Source: Planctomycetia bacterium
GTDB taxonomy: Bacteria > Planctomycetota > Phycisphaerae > UBA1845 > Fen-1342
Assembly: GCA_015709575.1 (NCBI GenBank)
Contig: CP054190.1
Span: 868,001-932,000 of the forward strand
Direction of reading: 5' to 3'
DNA: 64,000 nucleotides
This document shows positions 44,121-52,922 of the stretch, piece after piece. Each line of letters opens with the position of its first letter. The first letter of the stretch is position 1. Made by a program: the position numbers and the translations under genes. The notes under the pieces are model-generated. The model searched no databases. It saw only the letters and a program-made list of their open reading frames with translations, and was not told the origin of the DNA.

Positions 44121-46295
44121 ATGTTGCGCCGCCGAATCTGCATGGCTCTTGCCGTCCTCGCGTGTGTCGTTCAACCGGTGGTGGCGGCGCCGATCGGGTC
44201 GGCCATCACGTATCAGGGGCGGCTCGAATCGGGCGGCGCGCCATATCACGGAACGGCTGCGCTTCGGTTCACCCTGTTTGATTCGGAAGTGGGCGGCACG
44301 CAGGTCGTGGGGCCGTTCGAGCTTGTGAATGTGCCGGTCACTGGCGGTGTGTTTACTGTGAACCTTGATTTTGGCCCGAGCGCGTTCGGTCCTGATGCGC
44401 GCTGGCTGGCGGTCGAGGTCCGCACCGCATCTCCAGCGTTCGGCTGCGGAGTGGTCCCCTGCACCCTCCTCACGCCGCGCCAGAGAATCGCGCCGGCGCC
44501 CGTGGCGCTCTACGCACTGAATGCCCCGGCATCGACCAGTTACTGGAACGCCAGCGGTGTCCACATCTACAACGCGAACGCCGGCAATGTCGGCATCGGG
44601 ACGGCCACGCCCACCGCCAAGTTGCACACGGCCGGAGACATCCTGGCCAGCGGTTCGGCCGGGTCGATCTGGCTGCGTCCGGACCTTCCCGGGATTCCGA
44701 TGATTCAGAGCTTCTCGGACATGGAGATCCGCACGACCACGGGCAACCTCCGGCTCAACCCGATATCGCCGGGGCGCGTTGGGGTCGGCGTACAGACGCC
44801 CGCGGCCAAGCTGCACGTCGCGGCAGACACCGCTTCCGCGGCAAACAACACGGCGAGCTTCGAGGCCCCGATGATTGGCCCGAACGCCAGCCACGTGCAC
44901 TTCGGGACAAAGGGCGATTGGTACATCCGCTCGGCTGCGAGCGACGGAACCGGGAAGGTCGTCATTCAGGACACGCTCGGTCCGGTCGGCATCGGGACCA
45001 ACAACCCGGTTGGCTCGAAGGTGCACGTCGTCGCGAATGACATTGTTGGCTTGCAGGTGCAAAACTCGATGGGGAACGGGCAGGGCATCCTGGTCACGGC
45101 CAACACCGGTGCCAGCCCGCGCGCGCTGCACGCCATCGGGCCGCCCGACTCCGGATTCGCCGGCTACTTTGCAGGCCGCATGCACGTGAGCGGCAACGTG
45201 GGGCTTGGCACCGAGTCGCCCCTCCACAATCTGCACATGGTCGCGTCGCAGGCCGTGGCGCGGCTGGATTCGACGAGCAACCTGAGCGGGTCCGTGCTGG
45301 AGCTGCGCAACAACACGGTTTCGCCCACGGGCATCGGCGCGATCAACTTCGTGAATTCGGCCGGAGCGGTCAACGGTCAGCTCGCCTACCTCGCGAACGA
45401 CGCGTTTGCGTTTCGGGCGGGCGGCTCTGAGCGCGTACGGATCAGCTCTGCCGGAAACGTCGGCATCGGCACGTCGGCGCCGGGCTTCAAGCTGCATGTT
45501 GCGGCGGGAAATGCGGACGCGCTCTTCGCCGGCAACCTGGGGACCTCGCCGAACCCCACAACTGGCCAGGCGGCGCTGTACGGAGTCGGCGCCATCGGCG
45601 CGCGCGGCGTGTCCAACCTGACGAACGGCTGCGGTGTCGTCGGCATCGCGAACAACGGAGCGTCCGCCGTTGGTGTTCTCGGCGAAGCAACCGGCGGCGG
45701 CTACGCGGGCTGGTTCCAGGGGCGAGCGCACGTGACCGGCACGCTTTCCAAGGGCGGCGGGGCGTTCAAGATCGACCACCCGCTCGATCCGGAAAACAAG
45801 TACCTGTACCACTCGTTCGTTGAGTCGCCTGACATGATGAACATCTACAACGGCAACGTGGTGACGGACGATCACGGTTACGCCACGGTCGCGCTGCCCG
45901 ATTGGTTCGACACGCTCAACCACGATTTCCGCTACCAGTTGACGGTCGTGGACGAGCACGACGGCGCCGACTTCGTGCTCGCCAAGGTCGTGCGGACGGT
46001 GCAGGACAACCAGTTCACGATCCGCTCCAGCGCTCCGCACGCGACCGTGTCGTGGCAGGTGACCGGCATCCGCCAGGATCCGTGGGCCGAGGCCAACCGC
46101 ATCCCGGTCGAGGAGGACAAGCTCTCGCATGAGCGCGGCTTCTACGTACATCCCGAGCTTTACGGGTTCGACGCCTCGCGCAACCTCGCCGAGGCAAAGT
46201 CGGTACTCGCGGCGGAACCGGCCGGCCGCGCTGCGCCGGAGCGCTCGCCCGCACCACGGACACCGGCCGCGCGGGGATCAGCCGAAGGGCGATAG
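44121..46295 (+). CDS. large secreted GIGT-repeat (tail-fibre-like) protein
   Basis: The protein has 724 residues from ATG 44121, with AAAAGGG upstream. A signal peptide covers about 1-22. The N-terminal domain (residues about 24-130) reads AITYQGRLESGGAPYHGTAALRF, a domain I recall from many planctomycete and other surface proteins. The middle has at least five repeats of the kind NVGIGTATPTAKLHTAG and VGIGTNNPVGSKVHVVA, as found in phage-type tail-fibre and adhesin shafts. The C-terminal 180 residues include FKIDHPLDPENKYLYHSFVE and SPDMMNIYNG, shared with the paralogue at 58242. There is no endosialidase-type chaperone domain. It is probably a trimeric or fibrous surface protein; ligand unknown. 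Confidence 0.85.
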   Translation: MLRRRICMALAVLACVVQPVVAAPIGSAITYQGRLESGGAPYHGTAALRFTLFDSEVGGTQVVGPFELVNVPVTGGVFTVNLDFGPSAFGPDARWLAVEVRTASPAFGCGVVPCTLLTPRQRIAPAPVALYALNAPASTSYWNASGVHIYNANAGNVGIGTATPTAKLHTAGDILASGSAGSIWLRPDLPGIPMIQSFSDMEIRTTTGNLRLNPISPGRVGVGVQTPAAKLHVAADTASAANNTASFEAPMIGPNASHVHFGTKGDWYIRSAASDGTGKVVIQDTLGPVGIGTNNPVGSKVHVVANDIVGLQVQNSMGNGQGILVTANTGASPRALHAIGPPDSGFAGYFAGRMHVSGNVGLGTESPLHNLHMVASQAVARLDSTSNLSGSVLELRNNTVSPTGIGAINFVNSAGAVNGQLAYLANDAFAFRAGGSERVRISSAGNVGIGTSAPGFKLHVAAGNADALFAGNLGTSPNPTTGQAALYGVGAIGARGVSNLTNGCGVVGIANNGASAVGVLGEATGGGYAGWFQGRAHVTGTLSKGGGAFKIDHPLDPENKYLYHSFVESPDMMNIYNGNVVTDDHGYATVALPDWFDTLNHDFRYQLTVVDEHDGADFVLAKVVRTVQDNQFTIRSSAPHATVSWQVTGIRQDPWAEANRIPVEEDKLSHERGFYVHPELYGFDASRNLAEAKSVLAAEPAGRAAPERSPAPRTPAARGSAEGR

Positions 46296-46597
46296 GTACG
46301 AGGGCGTCAACGGCGGAAGCGCGTCCCTCGTCGGCACACGCGGTCGGGCTTCGTGGCGACAGCCGTCGCCGCGGAGCTCGACCGCTGATGTGCGCCGCAC
46401 CGAACGGGGCGCTGTGCTTCGTCACTCGATGCAGTGACGGTCGCAGCCCATCCCCGAGGTCCGGGCCGGCACACCAACCGCTGCTGCCCCGATGTTCGGC
46501 AGGTCGCCATCCGACGGGCGTTGTCAGAATTCTCGTGGTGGGGCTTTGGGTACCGCGGGTATCATCCGGCCGTTGCGAGGAACCGGTATTTCCGGTG
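46296..46597. other. intergenic region, 302 bases
   Basis: A small perfect hairpin lies at 46420-46439 (CGTCACT, loop CGATGC, AGTGACG), 125 bases after the surface protein stop. It could end that transcript. Otherwise nothing was recognised. Confidence 0.35.
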
Positions 46598-47476
46598 ATG
46601 AACGACGTCTTTTCATCCTCGTCGTGTTCGCCGTCGCCGCGAGACGCCGTGATGCAGCCTTCCGTACCTCACCGCCGGCTTCCACACGTGTCCATCGCCG
46701 CCATCGGCCCGCAAGTCGGCCGGTTGATCGAGCGTCACATGGATAGCGCGTTTCGACGGTGCCTGGCTGGGCCGCGCTGCACGTTCAATCGCGATTACCT
46801 GCGCCTTGTCACGGGCGAATCCCACCCATTTGGCAACTTCGCGCTGATCGGCGACACCTCCGATCCGGGCGTCACGAACGAAGCTGTCGCGTCGCTGCTG
46901 GCTTGCAACGCACCTTCCGCGGCGCTGTACGTCGGCACGCCGACGGCGAGTGTCGTCGAGCGACTGCATGGCCATGGCTTCGAAGCGCACGGCACAATGC
47001 CGGCCATGGTCGTCGAAATCGACCGGCTTGCACCGACGCTTCTGCCCCCAGGCTATACGCTCGAGCGCGTCGGCAGCGGGGCGGCCGGCGACGCGTGGGT
47101 GGAGGCGTTTGCCGCGGGGTATGAGTTGCCGCACGCGGTGGCGGAGGTGTTTTCGCCTGGCGCGGTTGGCGCCACGACGGACGCGGCGGCGTCATTGCAG
47201 TACTTTGCCGTGATGAAGGCCGGCCGAATGGTATGCACGTCGATGGTGTTCATGGCGGACGGTGTCGCAGGTGTCTACTGCGTCTCCACGCGGCCCGAGG
47301 AGCGCGGCCTTGGGCTGGCGGCGCACGCCACGGCTGAGCCGCTGCGCATGGTGAGGGATATCGGTTTTCGCGTAGGAGGGTTGCAGTCGTCACCAATGGG
47401 GGTGAGCGTATATCGACGGCTGGGGTTCGAGACGGAGGGGGAGATCGCGTTATATGTGAGGATGGGGGGCAAGTGA
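46598..47476 (+). CDS. GNAT-type N-acetyltransferase
   Basis: From ATG 46598 the protein has 292 residues; ATG 46652 (274 residues) is an equally fair start, and neither has an ideal binding site. The C-terminal part is a GNAT fold: VYCVSTRPEERGLGLAAHATAEPLRM (motif A with a modified Arg/Gly-x-x-Gly-x-Gly/Ala loop), then a helix and MGVSVYRRLGFETEGEIALYV (motif B, the usual end). The N-terminal half may be a second, degenerate GNAT-like fold (PPGYTLERVGSGAAGDAWVEAFAAGY). It would transfer an acyl group from acyl-CoA to an amine. The substrate is unknown. Confidence 0.8.
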   Translation: MNDVFSSSSCSPSPRDAVMQPSVPHRRLPHVSIAAIGPQVGRLIERHMDSAFRRCLAGPRCTFNRDYLRLVTGESHPFGNFALIGDTSDPGVTNEAVASLLACNAPSAALYVGTPTASVVERLHGHGFEAHGTMPAMVVEIDRLAPTLLPPGYTLERVGSGAAGDAWVEAFAAGYELPHAVAEVFSPGAVGATTDAAASLQYFAVMKAGRMVCTSMVFMADGVAGVYCVSTRPEERGLGLAAHATAEPLRMVRDIGFRVGGLQSSPMGVSVYRRLGFETEGEIALYVRMGGK

Positions 47477-47632
47477 GCGACGCGCGGCGCTGGCTGGTGC
47501 GGTCTGCGGCGAACGACCGCGAGTGTCGGCGGTTGGCGCGTCGGGAGCGAGGTGCGCTCTGGAACGCGAGGGAAAGTCGGTCCGAGCAACCTGCCGTCTG
47601 ATATTACATGTAGGACGCCCGGGCGCGCGTAG

Positions 47633-47833
47633 ATGCCCAATTGCCCCAATCGCTTGCGGAACGCGCGAGCCTTCGCGCTTCTGATCGCGATCACCTTCAG
47701 CACGGTGCTCTACGGGGCGGTGGCGGAGCGGCAGCAGCTGTATCGGAGCGGCGCGATCGTTCTGTCCATGGCGGCATTTGTCGTGATGTTCGTCTTGACG
47801 CGGGCGGCGATCATCAAGAGTCGGCGGCTGTGA
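47633..47833 (+). CDS. small membrane protein
   Basis: The protein has 66 residues with two predicted membrane helices (about 12-30 and 40-59), separated by a short polar loop and ending in a basic cluster (IIKSRRL). Charge distribution (positive N- and C-termini) suggests both ends are in the cytoplasm. It has no recognisable domain and no clear ribosome site. It is counted as real because the hydrophobic pattern is clean. It converges with the coiled-coil gene. Confidence 0.5.
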   Translation: MPNCPNRLRNARAFALLIAITFSTVLYGAVAERQQLYRSGAIVLSMAAFVVMFVLTRAAIIKSRRL

Positions 47834-47875
47834 TCGCAGGTTCGTCAACAGCAAGTTGCCGGCCGTGCACGGTGC

Positions 47876-47892
47876 AAGCACCCTTCGTGCTT
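47876..47892. terminator. hairpin between convergent genes
   Basis: AAGCAC at 47876-47881 and GTGCTT at 47887-47892 form a 6-base stem with a 5-base loop. The right arm overlaps the stop codon of the minus-strand coiled-coil gene, and the hairpin lies 43 bases after the plus-strand small membrane protein. Termination is a guess. Confidence 0.3.
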
Positions 47893-49249
47893 ACGCCCCG
47901 CCGCCCCACCAGCGTGATTTCTTCTTCGTCGGGGTGGCTGACGTGCCCACGGCATCGCCGCCGCGCTCGCTCTTGATCCGCTCCAGCAGCTCGGCATCCG
48001 TCTTGCGCCCGCCGGTCAGGCGGCGCAGCACGCGCAGCTTTTCCAGCACTTCCGGGCTGACGCGAGACTCGTCCACCATGCCGTCGGCCTTGAGGCTCGC
48101 GGCCGCGAGGTCAGCCGAATCACCGACCGGCACGCGCGCCGCGGCCGCGGCGGCGGCGATGTCCGCCGAGTCGCCGACCGGCGCTCGAGGCGCTGAATCA
48201 TCCTTCTTTGACGCCGGTTGGGCGGCTTTGCTGCCGGTTGCGCTGTTCTGCCTTTCTCCAGGCGCAGCGCCGTTGCGATCGGCGGGCCTGTCGCCTTTCG
48301 CTGCTCTGCCGGTGCCGCCTCCAGCCGCGGAAGGAGCGGGTGCAGGCGTCATGTTGGCCGACGCGGCCGCACTGCTTCCGGCCGCGGACGGCGCAGCCTG
48401 CGTTTGTGCGGCCGACATAGCGGCGGCGTGCTCGCTGAGCAGCGCCGACAGCGGGTTGGCGGGGGCGCCCGCCGCTCCACCCGAGGCGTTGAACATCGCG
48501 GCAATGCCGCTGAATGCATCCTGGAACTTCGCGAGCGCCTGTTCACGCGCCGCGGCAGCCTGTTCACGCGCGGCGACGGCCTCGTCGCGCTGCGTCAGCT
48601 CCTGCGCCTGTTCAACCATCTGCGACTCACGCATCTGCAATTCAGTCTGCAGCGCGGCGAGCTGCTCCTCACGCTCGGCGACTGCGCGTTCGCGATTGGC
48701 GAGGTCGTCAAACTGCTGTTGAAACGCGGCGCGGTCCTGCGCGAGTTGTTGAGCGTCCTCGTCCACCTGCGCGCGGCGCTTTTCGATCTCGGCTTCGCGC
48801 TCGGCGACTTCGCGACGAAGCGCTTCAGCGGCCTGCTCGGCGGCAGCCGCCTTGTGCTGGGCATCGGCAGCGGCCTGGGCAATTCCATCCAGCTCGGCGC
48901 TGCGCGTCTCGATCTGCGCCTGCTGCTCGCGCAGAGCCTTCTCCGCGGATTCAAGCTCGGCACGCCTGGTGGTGAGTTCGGATTCGAGGCGGGTAAGCTG
49001 GTCAACCTGCTGCTCGAGCGCCTGCTCGCGCACGGACAGCTTCGCGTTGCTCTCGCCGAGGCTGTTGTGCTGCTCGGCGAGCGACGACATCTGCTCGCGC
49101 AACAACCCCTCGATCTCGTCGAGTTGCTGATACGCCGTCGCAAACTGGACCGACAGCCCGGAGATTTTTTCCCCGAGCGCACCCAGCGGCGTCGCTGCGC
49201 CGTCCGCGGCCGGTTTTGCGTCCGCGCGGATTTCGGGCTTGTTGCCCAT
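47891..49249 (-). CDS. long coiled-coil protein with disordered Ala-rich region
   Basis: The protein has 452 residues from ATG 49249, with GAGGA about 5 bases upstream. Residues about 25-250 are a long coiled coil rich in Glu, Gln, Ala and Arg (AEREAEIEKRRAQVDEDAQQ, then REEQLAALQTELQMRESQ). An Ala/Pro/Ser-rich disordered stretch follows at about 255-370. It includes two copies of PVGDSAD followed by Ala-rich sequence. The end reads RLTGGRKTDAELLERIKSE then KKKSRWWGGGA. It has no signal peptide and no enzyme motif. It may be a structural or scaffolding protein. The family was not recognised. Confidence 0.7.
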   Translation of the reverse strand: MGNKPEIRADAKPAADGAATPLGALGEKISGLSVQFATAYQQLDEIEGLLREQMSSLAEQHNSLGESNAKLSVREQALEQQVDQLTRLESELTTRRAELESAEKALREQQAQIETRSAELDGIAQAAADAQHKAAAAEQAAEALRREVAEREAEIEKRRAQVDEDAQQLAQDRAAFQQQFDDLANRERAVAEREEQLAALQTELQMRESQMVEQAQELTQRDEAVAAREQAAAAREQALAKFQDAFSGIAAMFNASGGAAGAPANPLSALLSEHAAAMSAAQTQAAPSAAGSSAAASANMTPAPAPSAAGGGTGRAAKGDRPADRNGAAPGERQNSATGSKAAQPASKKDDSAPRAPVGDSADIAAAAAAARVPVGDSADLAAASLKADGMVDESRVSPEVLEKLRVLRRLTGGRKTDAELLERIKSERGGDAVGTSATPTKKKSRWWGGGA

Positions 49250-49650
49250 GGGATTCCTCGCAATACCGGTCCTCGCCGGCCCGATCCGACGGTGGAAGCT
49301 GCCGCATCGTGCCGATCCGGGACCCCCGGATGCCTCGCTCCATGTCACACTGCCCGGCTGCGACGGGCCGCAGGCGGGCGCACGGCGCACCGTCGCGCTT
49401 CCCGCACGGCGCACCTGACTCCCGGATTATGAAATACGTTTCGTGCGCGGTTTGAGGGCGACCACAGAACGCTCGGATCCCGTGGCGGGGGACGGCGGTG
49501 CGACCGATAGCACACGTATTTCAAGCCGTCTTTCGATGCGCGGGTCGCCCGGCTTTGTCACGCGCGCCGGCTTGCTCTATCTTGCGCCTTGCGGCGTCGC
49601 GTCGGATGCCGATCACCTGCCCCTTCGCCCGCGCTCCACCGGATGCGACC
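49250..49650. other. divergent intergenic region, 401 bases
   Basis: It separates the coiled-coil gene (minus) from the polysaccharide locus (plus). A 13-base direct repeat CGCACGGCGCACC occurs twice near 49380-49420. Promoters are not clear. Part of it could code for an N-terminal extension of the flippase if an upstream start (for example 49606) is used. Confidence 0.4.
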
Positions 49651-50988
49651 ATGCGCCTCGATCGCGAAGCCGTCCCGTCCGAAAACGCCGGCGAAGGCGG
49701 CCCATCCGCCGCCGGATCGCGCTTTGCGGGGGACGCCGCCTACTACTTCATCGTCAACGGCGTGATGAACGTCGCGAACTACGCCTTCCTGCTGGTGGCC
49801 GTCCGCACGCTGACCAAGCCCGAGTTCGGCGTGTTCAACGCGCTGCTTGCACTGCTGACGCTCTCAACGGTCATGATGAACTCGCTGCTGCTGCACGTCG
49901 CGCGGCAGGTCGCACGGATCGAGCCGGCGGAACGACCGGGATACTGGCGGGCGTCGCAGGTGCGCCTGGCCGGCGCGGCCATCGCGGGTGGCGCGGCGGC
50001 CGCGATTCTGACGCCGGCGGCGTGGTCGGTTCTGGGGGCGACCGCGGGCGAGTGGGGGGCGATGCTGGTTGCGGCGGCGGCGCTGTTGTTTGTTTCCGCG
50101 GTCAGCGGGATCGCCACCGGCTTGCAGCGGATGCGCCTGCACGCGAATGCCAACCTGGCGGGCGCGCTTGTGAAGCTGGCGATCGGCGCGGCTTTGCTGG
50201 CGGCTGGCGGCGGCGTCAGCGCGGCGCTGGCCGCCTACGGCGCCGGACTGCTGGTCTCGTACGCGCTCATAACGCGCGGAATGCGCAGCGCGCTGGGCGT
50301 CGTCGAGCATCCTTCGACCGAGCACGATCCAGACAGTGTGATTCCAGCGCCGTTCCATGCGGTTGTGCGGTCTCGCGAAGACGCCCGGCGGCCGGACGCG
50401 CTGCGGCCGGGATTCGTCGCGGCGTACCTGGGCCTGGTAGCACCCTTCTGCCTCGACCAGGTATTCGTGCAGGCGCTGGTGCGCCCGCTCAGCGGGGATT
50501 ACGCGGCGCTCTGCACGCTGGCGAAGATCGTGTTTCTGTGCGTCGGGCCGCTGCTGCTCGTGATGTACTCGCACGTCAGCAGTGCCGACAGCGACGCCGC
50601 GCGGCGACGGCGGTTGCTAAGCGGCACGCTGGTGGCCGTGCTGCTGATCGGCGGACTGCTGGCGGGGGTGCTCGCGGTGCTTGCTCCGTGGTTGACGCAT
50701 CTCATGCTCGCGCCGCAATACGCGCATCTCGCTCCACTCGTGGGGCTGCTGGCCGCCGGTACGCTGCTGCACGCCGTGGCGCACACGCTCGGGCTATACT
50801 CGCTGGCGCTGGGGCGCTGGAGCGGGCTGCTGGCCTCGGGTGTGATCCCCGTGGCGCAGGCGGCGGCAATCGCGCTGGCGCCTGCCAACCTGACAGTGCT
50901 GGTAGCCATCCAGTGCGGCGCGTTCGCGGCGCAGGTCGTCTTTACGGGAGCGGCCGTGCTGCGCGGAACCGGAAGAGCGCCGGAATGA
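49651..50988 (+). CDS. polysaccharide-type flippase (MATE/MVF fold)
   Basis: The protein has 445 residues from ATG 49651 (ATG 49606 would add 15). It has about twelve to fourteen membrane helices. The N-terminal pattern DAAYYFIVNGVMNVANYAF and RTLTKPEFGVFNALLALLTL is typical of Wzx-like polysaccharide exporters, where a phenyl/Gly-rich first helix is followed by EFGVF. It should move lipid-linked saccharide units across the inner membrane. The stop overlaps the glycosyltransferase start (ATGA at 50985-50988), so the locus is translationally coupled. Confidence 0.87.
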   Translation: MRLDREAVPSENAGEGGPSAAGSRFAGDAAYYFIVNGVMNVANYAFLLVAVRTLTKPEFGVFNALLALLTLSTVMMNSLLLHVARQVARIEPAERPGYWRASQVRLAGAAIAGGAAAAILTPAAWSVLGATAGEWGAMLVAAAALLFVSAVSGIATGLQRMRLHANANLAGALVKLAIGAALLAAGGGVSAALAAYGAGLLVSYALITRGMRSALGVVEHPSTEHDPDSVIPAPFHAVVRSREDARRPDALRPGFVAAYLGLVAPFCLDQVFVQALVRPLSGDYAALCTLAKIVFLCVGPLLLVMYSHVSSADSDAARRRRLLSGTLVAVLLIGGLLAGVLAVLAPWLTHLMLAPQYAHLAPLVGLLAAGTLLHAVAHTLGLYSLALGRWSGLLASGVIPVAQAAAIALAPANLTVLVAIQCGAFAAQVVFTGAAVLRGTGRAPE

Positions 50989-52202
50989 CAATCGTTTACC
51001 TGCATCCCCATTTCAGTAGCCCGGGCGGCGCGGGACGATTTGTCCTCGAGACGGCCTCGCGGCTGGCCGGCCGAGGTCACGATGTACACGTCGTGACCAT
51101 TCGCGCCGATGCCGCCGTCGTGGGCGGCGCGCGCGACACAATCCGCTTTCACGAGTTAGGCGGTCCACTGTCGTCTTCGCTCGCGTTCTGGGTCGGTTTT
51201 CGCGCCGGTTGTCGCCGGCTGGCACGAATACTCGATCAGTGGCCCGATGCGATCGTATTTGCTCAGCCCTTCCCGGCGAATTGGTGGGGGTTTCACGTCA
51301 AGCGCCGGAGGCCCGAGTCACGGCTGGTGTGGTACTGCCACGAGCCTTCCGCGTTCATTCACTCGCGAGCATGGATTGGTGCGATTCCGGGATTGATGAA
51401 GCGCACGCTGGCCCGCCTGCTAAACCCGCTGCTCCGACGGATCGACCTGGCATCCGCACGGCACGTTGACCTCGTGTACACGAATTCCGATTACACCCGC
51501 GCGTACGCCCGGCGGGTGTACGGGTACGCCGAGCGCCTGTGTCGCACGGCGTATCCCGGTGCGGACGGCCGGTTTCGCGCCGCTCCCGCGCTGCCCCGCC
51601 CGCGGCGGGTCGTGACGATCGGCCGACTGACGGCTTTCAAGAACGTGGACGTAATCATCCGCGCGATGGCGCGGCTGGCGGGCGAGAGCACGCGCGGCGC
51701 CGAACTGCACATCATCGGCGAGGGCGACGCCCGCCCCGCTCTCGAGCGCCTGGCGGCGGAACTCGGCGTTGCCCGGCAGGTGGTGTTTCGCGGTCGCCTC
51801 GACGACGCGGAGCTCGTGGCCGCGCTTCAGGAATCGCGGGCGTTCGTGTTGGCGTCGGTGGACGAGCCTTTCGGGCTGGTGGCGGTGGAGGCGATGGCGT
51901 GCGGAACGCCGGCGGTGGTCGTCGGCAGCGGTGGCCCGGCCGAATCCGTCGTGGATGGCGTGAGCGGGTTTCATGTGCCGCCGCGCGACTATCAAGCGCT
52001 GGCCGACCGGCTTAAGCTTCTGCTCACGGACGATGTCTTGATGGCGCGCCTGTCGGAGGGTGCGGCGGCGCGCGCGGCGGTGTTTGACTGGGAGCGCACG
52101 GTGGATGAGCTGGAGGCCGGCTTCGCGGAGCTGGCGCAGCGCGCGTCGCGGAGCGAAAAGGCCGACGGACGGGTGTTGCGGCCGGGTGCGGAACAGGGAT
52201 GA
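50985..52202 (+). CDS. GT4-type glycosyltransferase
   Basis: The protein has 405 residues. The N-terminal domain has HPHFSSPGGAGRFVLETASRL (acceptor side). The C-terminal half has the GT-B, GT4 signature VVTIGRLTAFKNVDVIIRAM, HIIGEGDARPALERLA and EPFGLVAVEAMACGTPAVV (nucleotide-sugar binding, with the EX7E-like acidic residues). It transfers a sugar from a nucleotide donor to a growing glycan at the cytoplasmic face. Its donor and linkage are not readable. It overlaps both neighbours by four bases (flippase upstream, methyltransferase downstream). Confidence 0.92.
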   Translation: MTIVYLHPHFSSPGGAGRFVLETASRLAGRGHDVHVVTIRADAAVVGGARDTIRFHELGGPLSSSLAFWVGFRAGCRRLARILDQWPDAIVFAQPFPANWWGFHVKRRRPESRLVWYCHEPSAFIHSRAWIGAIPGLMKRTLARLLNPLLRRIDLASARHVDLVYTNSDYTRAYARRVYGYAERLCRTAYPGADGRFRAAPALPRPRRVVTIGRLTAFKNVDVIIRAMARLAGESTRGAELHIIGEGDARPALERLAAELGVARQVVFRGRLDDAELVAALQESRAFVLASVDEPFGLVAVEAMACGTPAVVVGSGGPAESVVDGVSGFHVPPRDYQALADRLKLLLTDDVLMARLSEGAAARAAVFDWERTVDELEAGFAELAQRASRSEKADGRVLRPGAEQG

Positions 52203-52906
52203 ACGACTACCGAACTTACCTCGAATCGATCTACGATCCCCGCACGTTCGCGCGGAAGGTCAACTACATCCGCTACAACTTCGGCGCGGATTTCTCTGCG
52301 GGGCAGCGCGTGCTGGAGATCGGGCCGGGGCTGGGGGAGTTCATCACGTATTGCAACCGCGTCGGCATCCACGACGTGGACATCATCGACCGCGACCCCG
52401 GAATCGCGGAGTACATCCGCGCCAAGTACCGCGTGGAGAAGTTGTGGACGGCGTCGGCGGAGGACATCCCGACGATCGAGAGCGAGCTGCGCTCGTATGA
52501 CCGTATCTTCATGCTGCACATCCTGGAGCACGTGCGCAAGGACCTGGTCGTTCCGGTGATCCAGTCGCTCTACCGCCGATTGAACCCCGGCGGACTGCTG
52601 ATCATGATCATTCCGAACGGCGGAACGCCGCTGGCCGCGGTGGAGCGATATCACGACTTTACGCACGAAGGGGCGTTTTCCGAGAACTCTCTGCGACAGA
52701 TCGCGCAAATGGCCAACCTTCCGGAGAGCACGGCCGAGGTCCGCGGCTATTTCATCCCGCCCTACGAGTTGATCAACCTGCCGCGCATCGCGGTGCAGAA
52801 GGCGCTGCACCTGCTACTCAAGCTCATGATGATCGCCAACGGATCGACCCACCTGAAGATCTACACGCCGCACCTGGTGCTTCGAATCCGGCGAGGCGGC
52901 GCATGA
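52199..52906 (+). CDS. class I SAM-dependent methyltransferase (tandem copy 1)
   Basis: The protein has 235 residues. Motif I is VLEIGPGLGEF with an acidic end at DIIDRD. HILEHVRKD and IIPNGGTPLAAVERYHDFTHE follow, which is the order of class I methyltransferases that act on sugars or lipids. About half of its residues match the next gene product, and whole blocks are near-identical in pattern (NYIRYNFGADFSAGQRVLE versus GYIEHNFRRLFSPGQRVLE). The start overlaps the glycosyltransferase stop by four bases. It probably modifies the polysaccharide made by this locus. Confidence 0.88.
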   Translation: MNDYRTYLESIYDPRTFARKVNYIRYNFGADFSAGQRVLEIGPGLGEFITYCNRVGIHDVDIIDRDPGIAEYIRAKYRVEKLWTASAEDIPTIESELRSYDRIFMLHILEHVRKDLVVPVIQSLYRRLNPGGLLIMIIPNGGTPLAAVERYHDFTHEGAFSENSLRQIAQMANLPESTAEVRGYFIPPYELINLPRIAVQKALHLLLKLMMIANGSTHLKIYTPHLVLRIRRGGA

Positions 52907-52922
52907 GGCGCGAGGCGGCCCG

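Noticed and set aside
44088..46151. A 687-residue minus-strand frame opposite the GIGT-repeat gene
   Set aside because: Its translation is rich in Arg, Asp, Val and His with no motif, while the plus strand has a signal peptide and clear repeats.
44121..46295. Prophage tail-fibre gene
   Set aside because: There are no other phage genes nearby, the protein has a signal peptide and planctomycete-type domains, and a paralogue lies in a different non-phage context.
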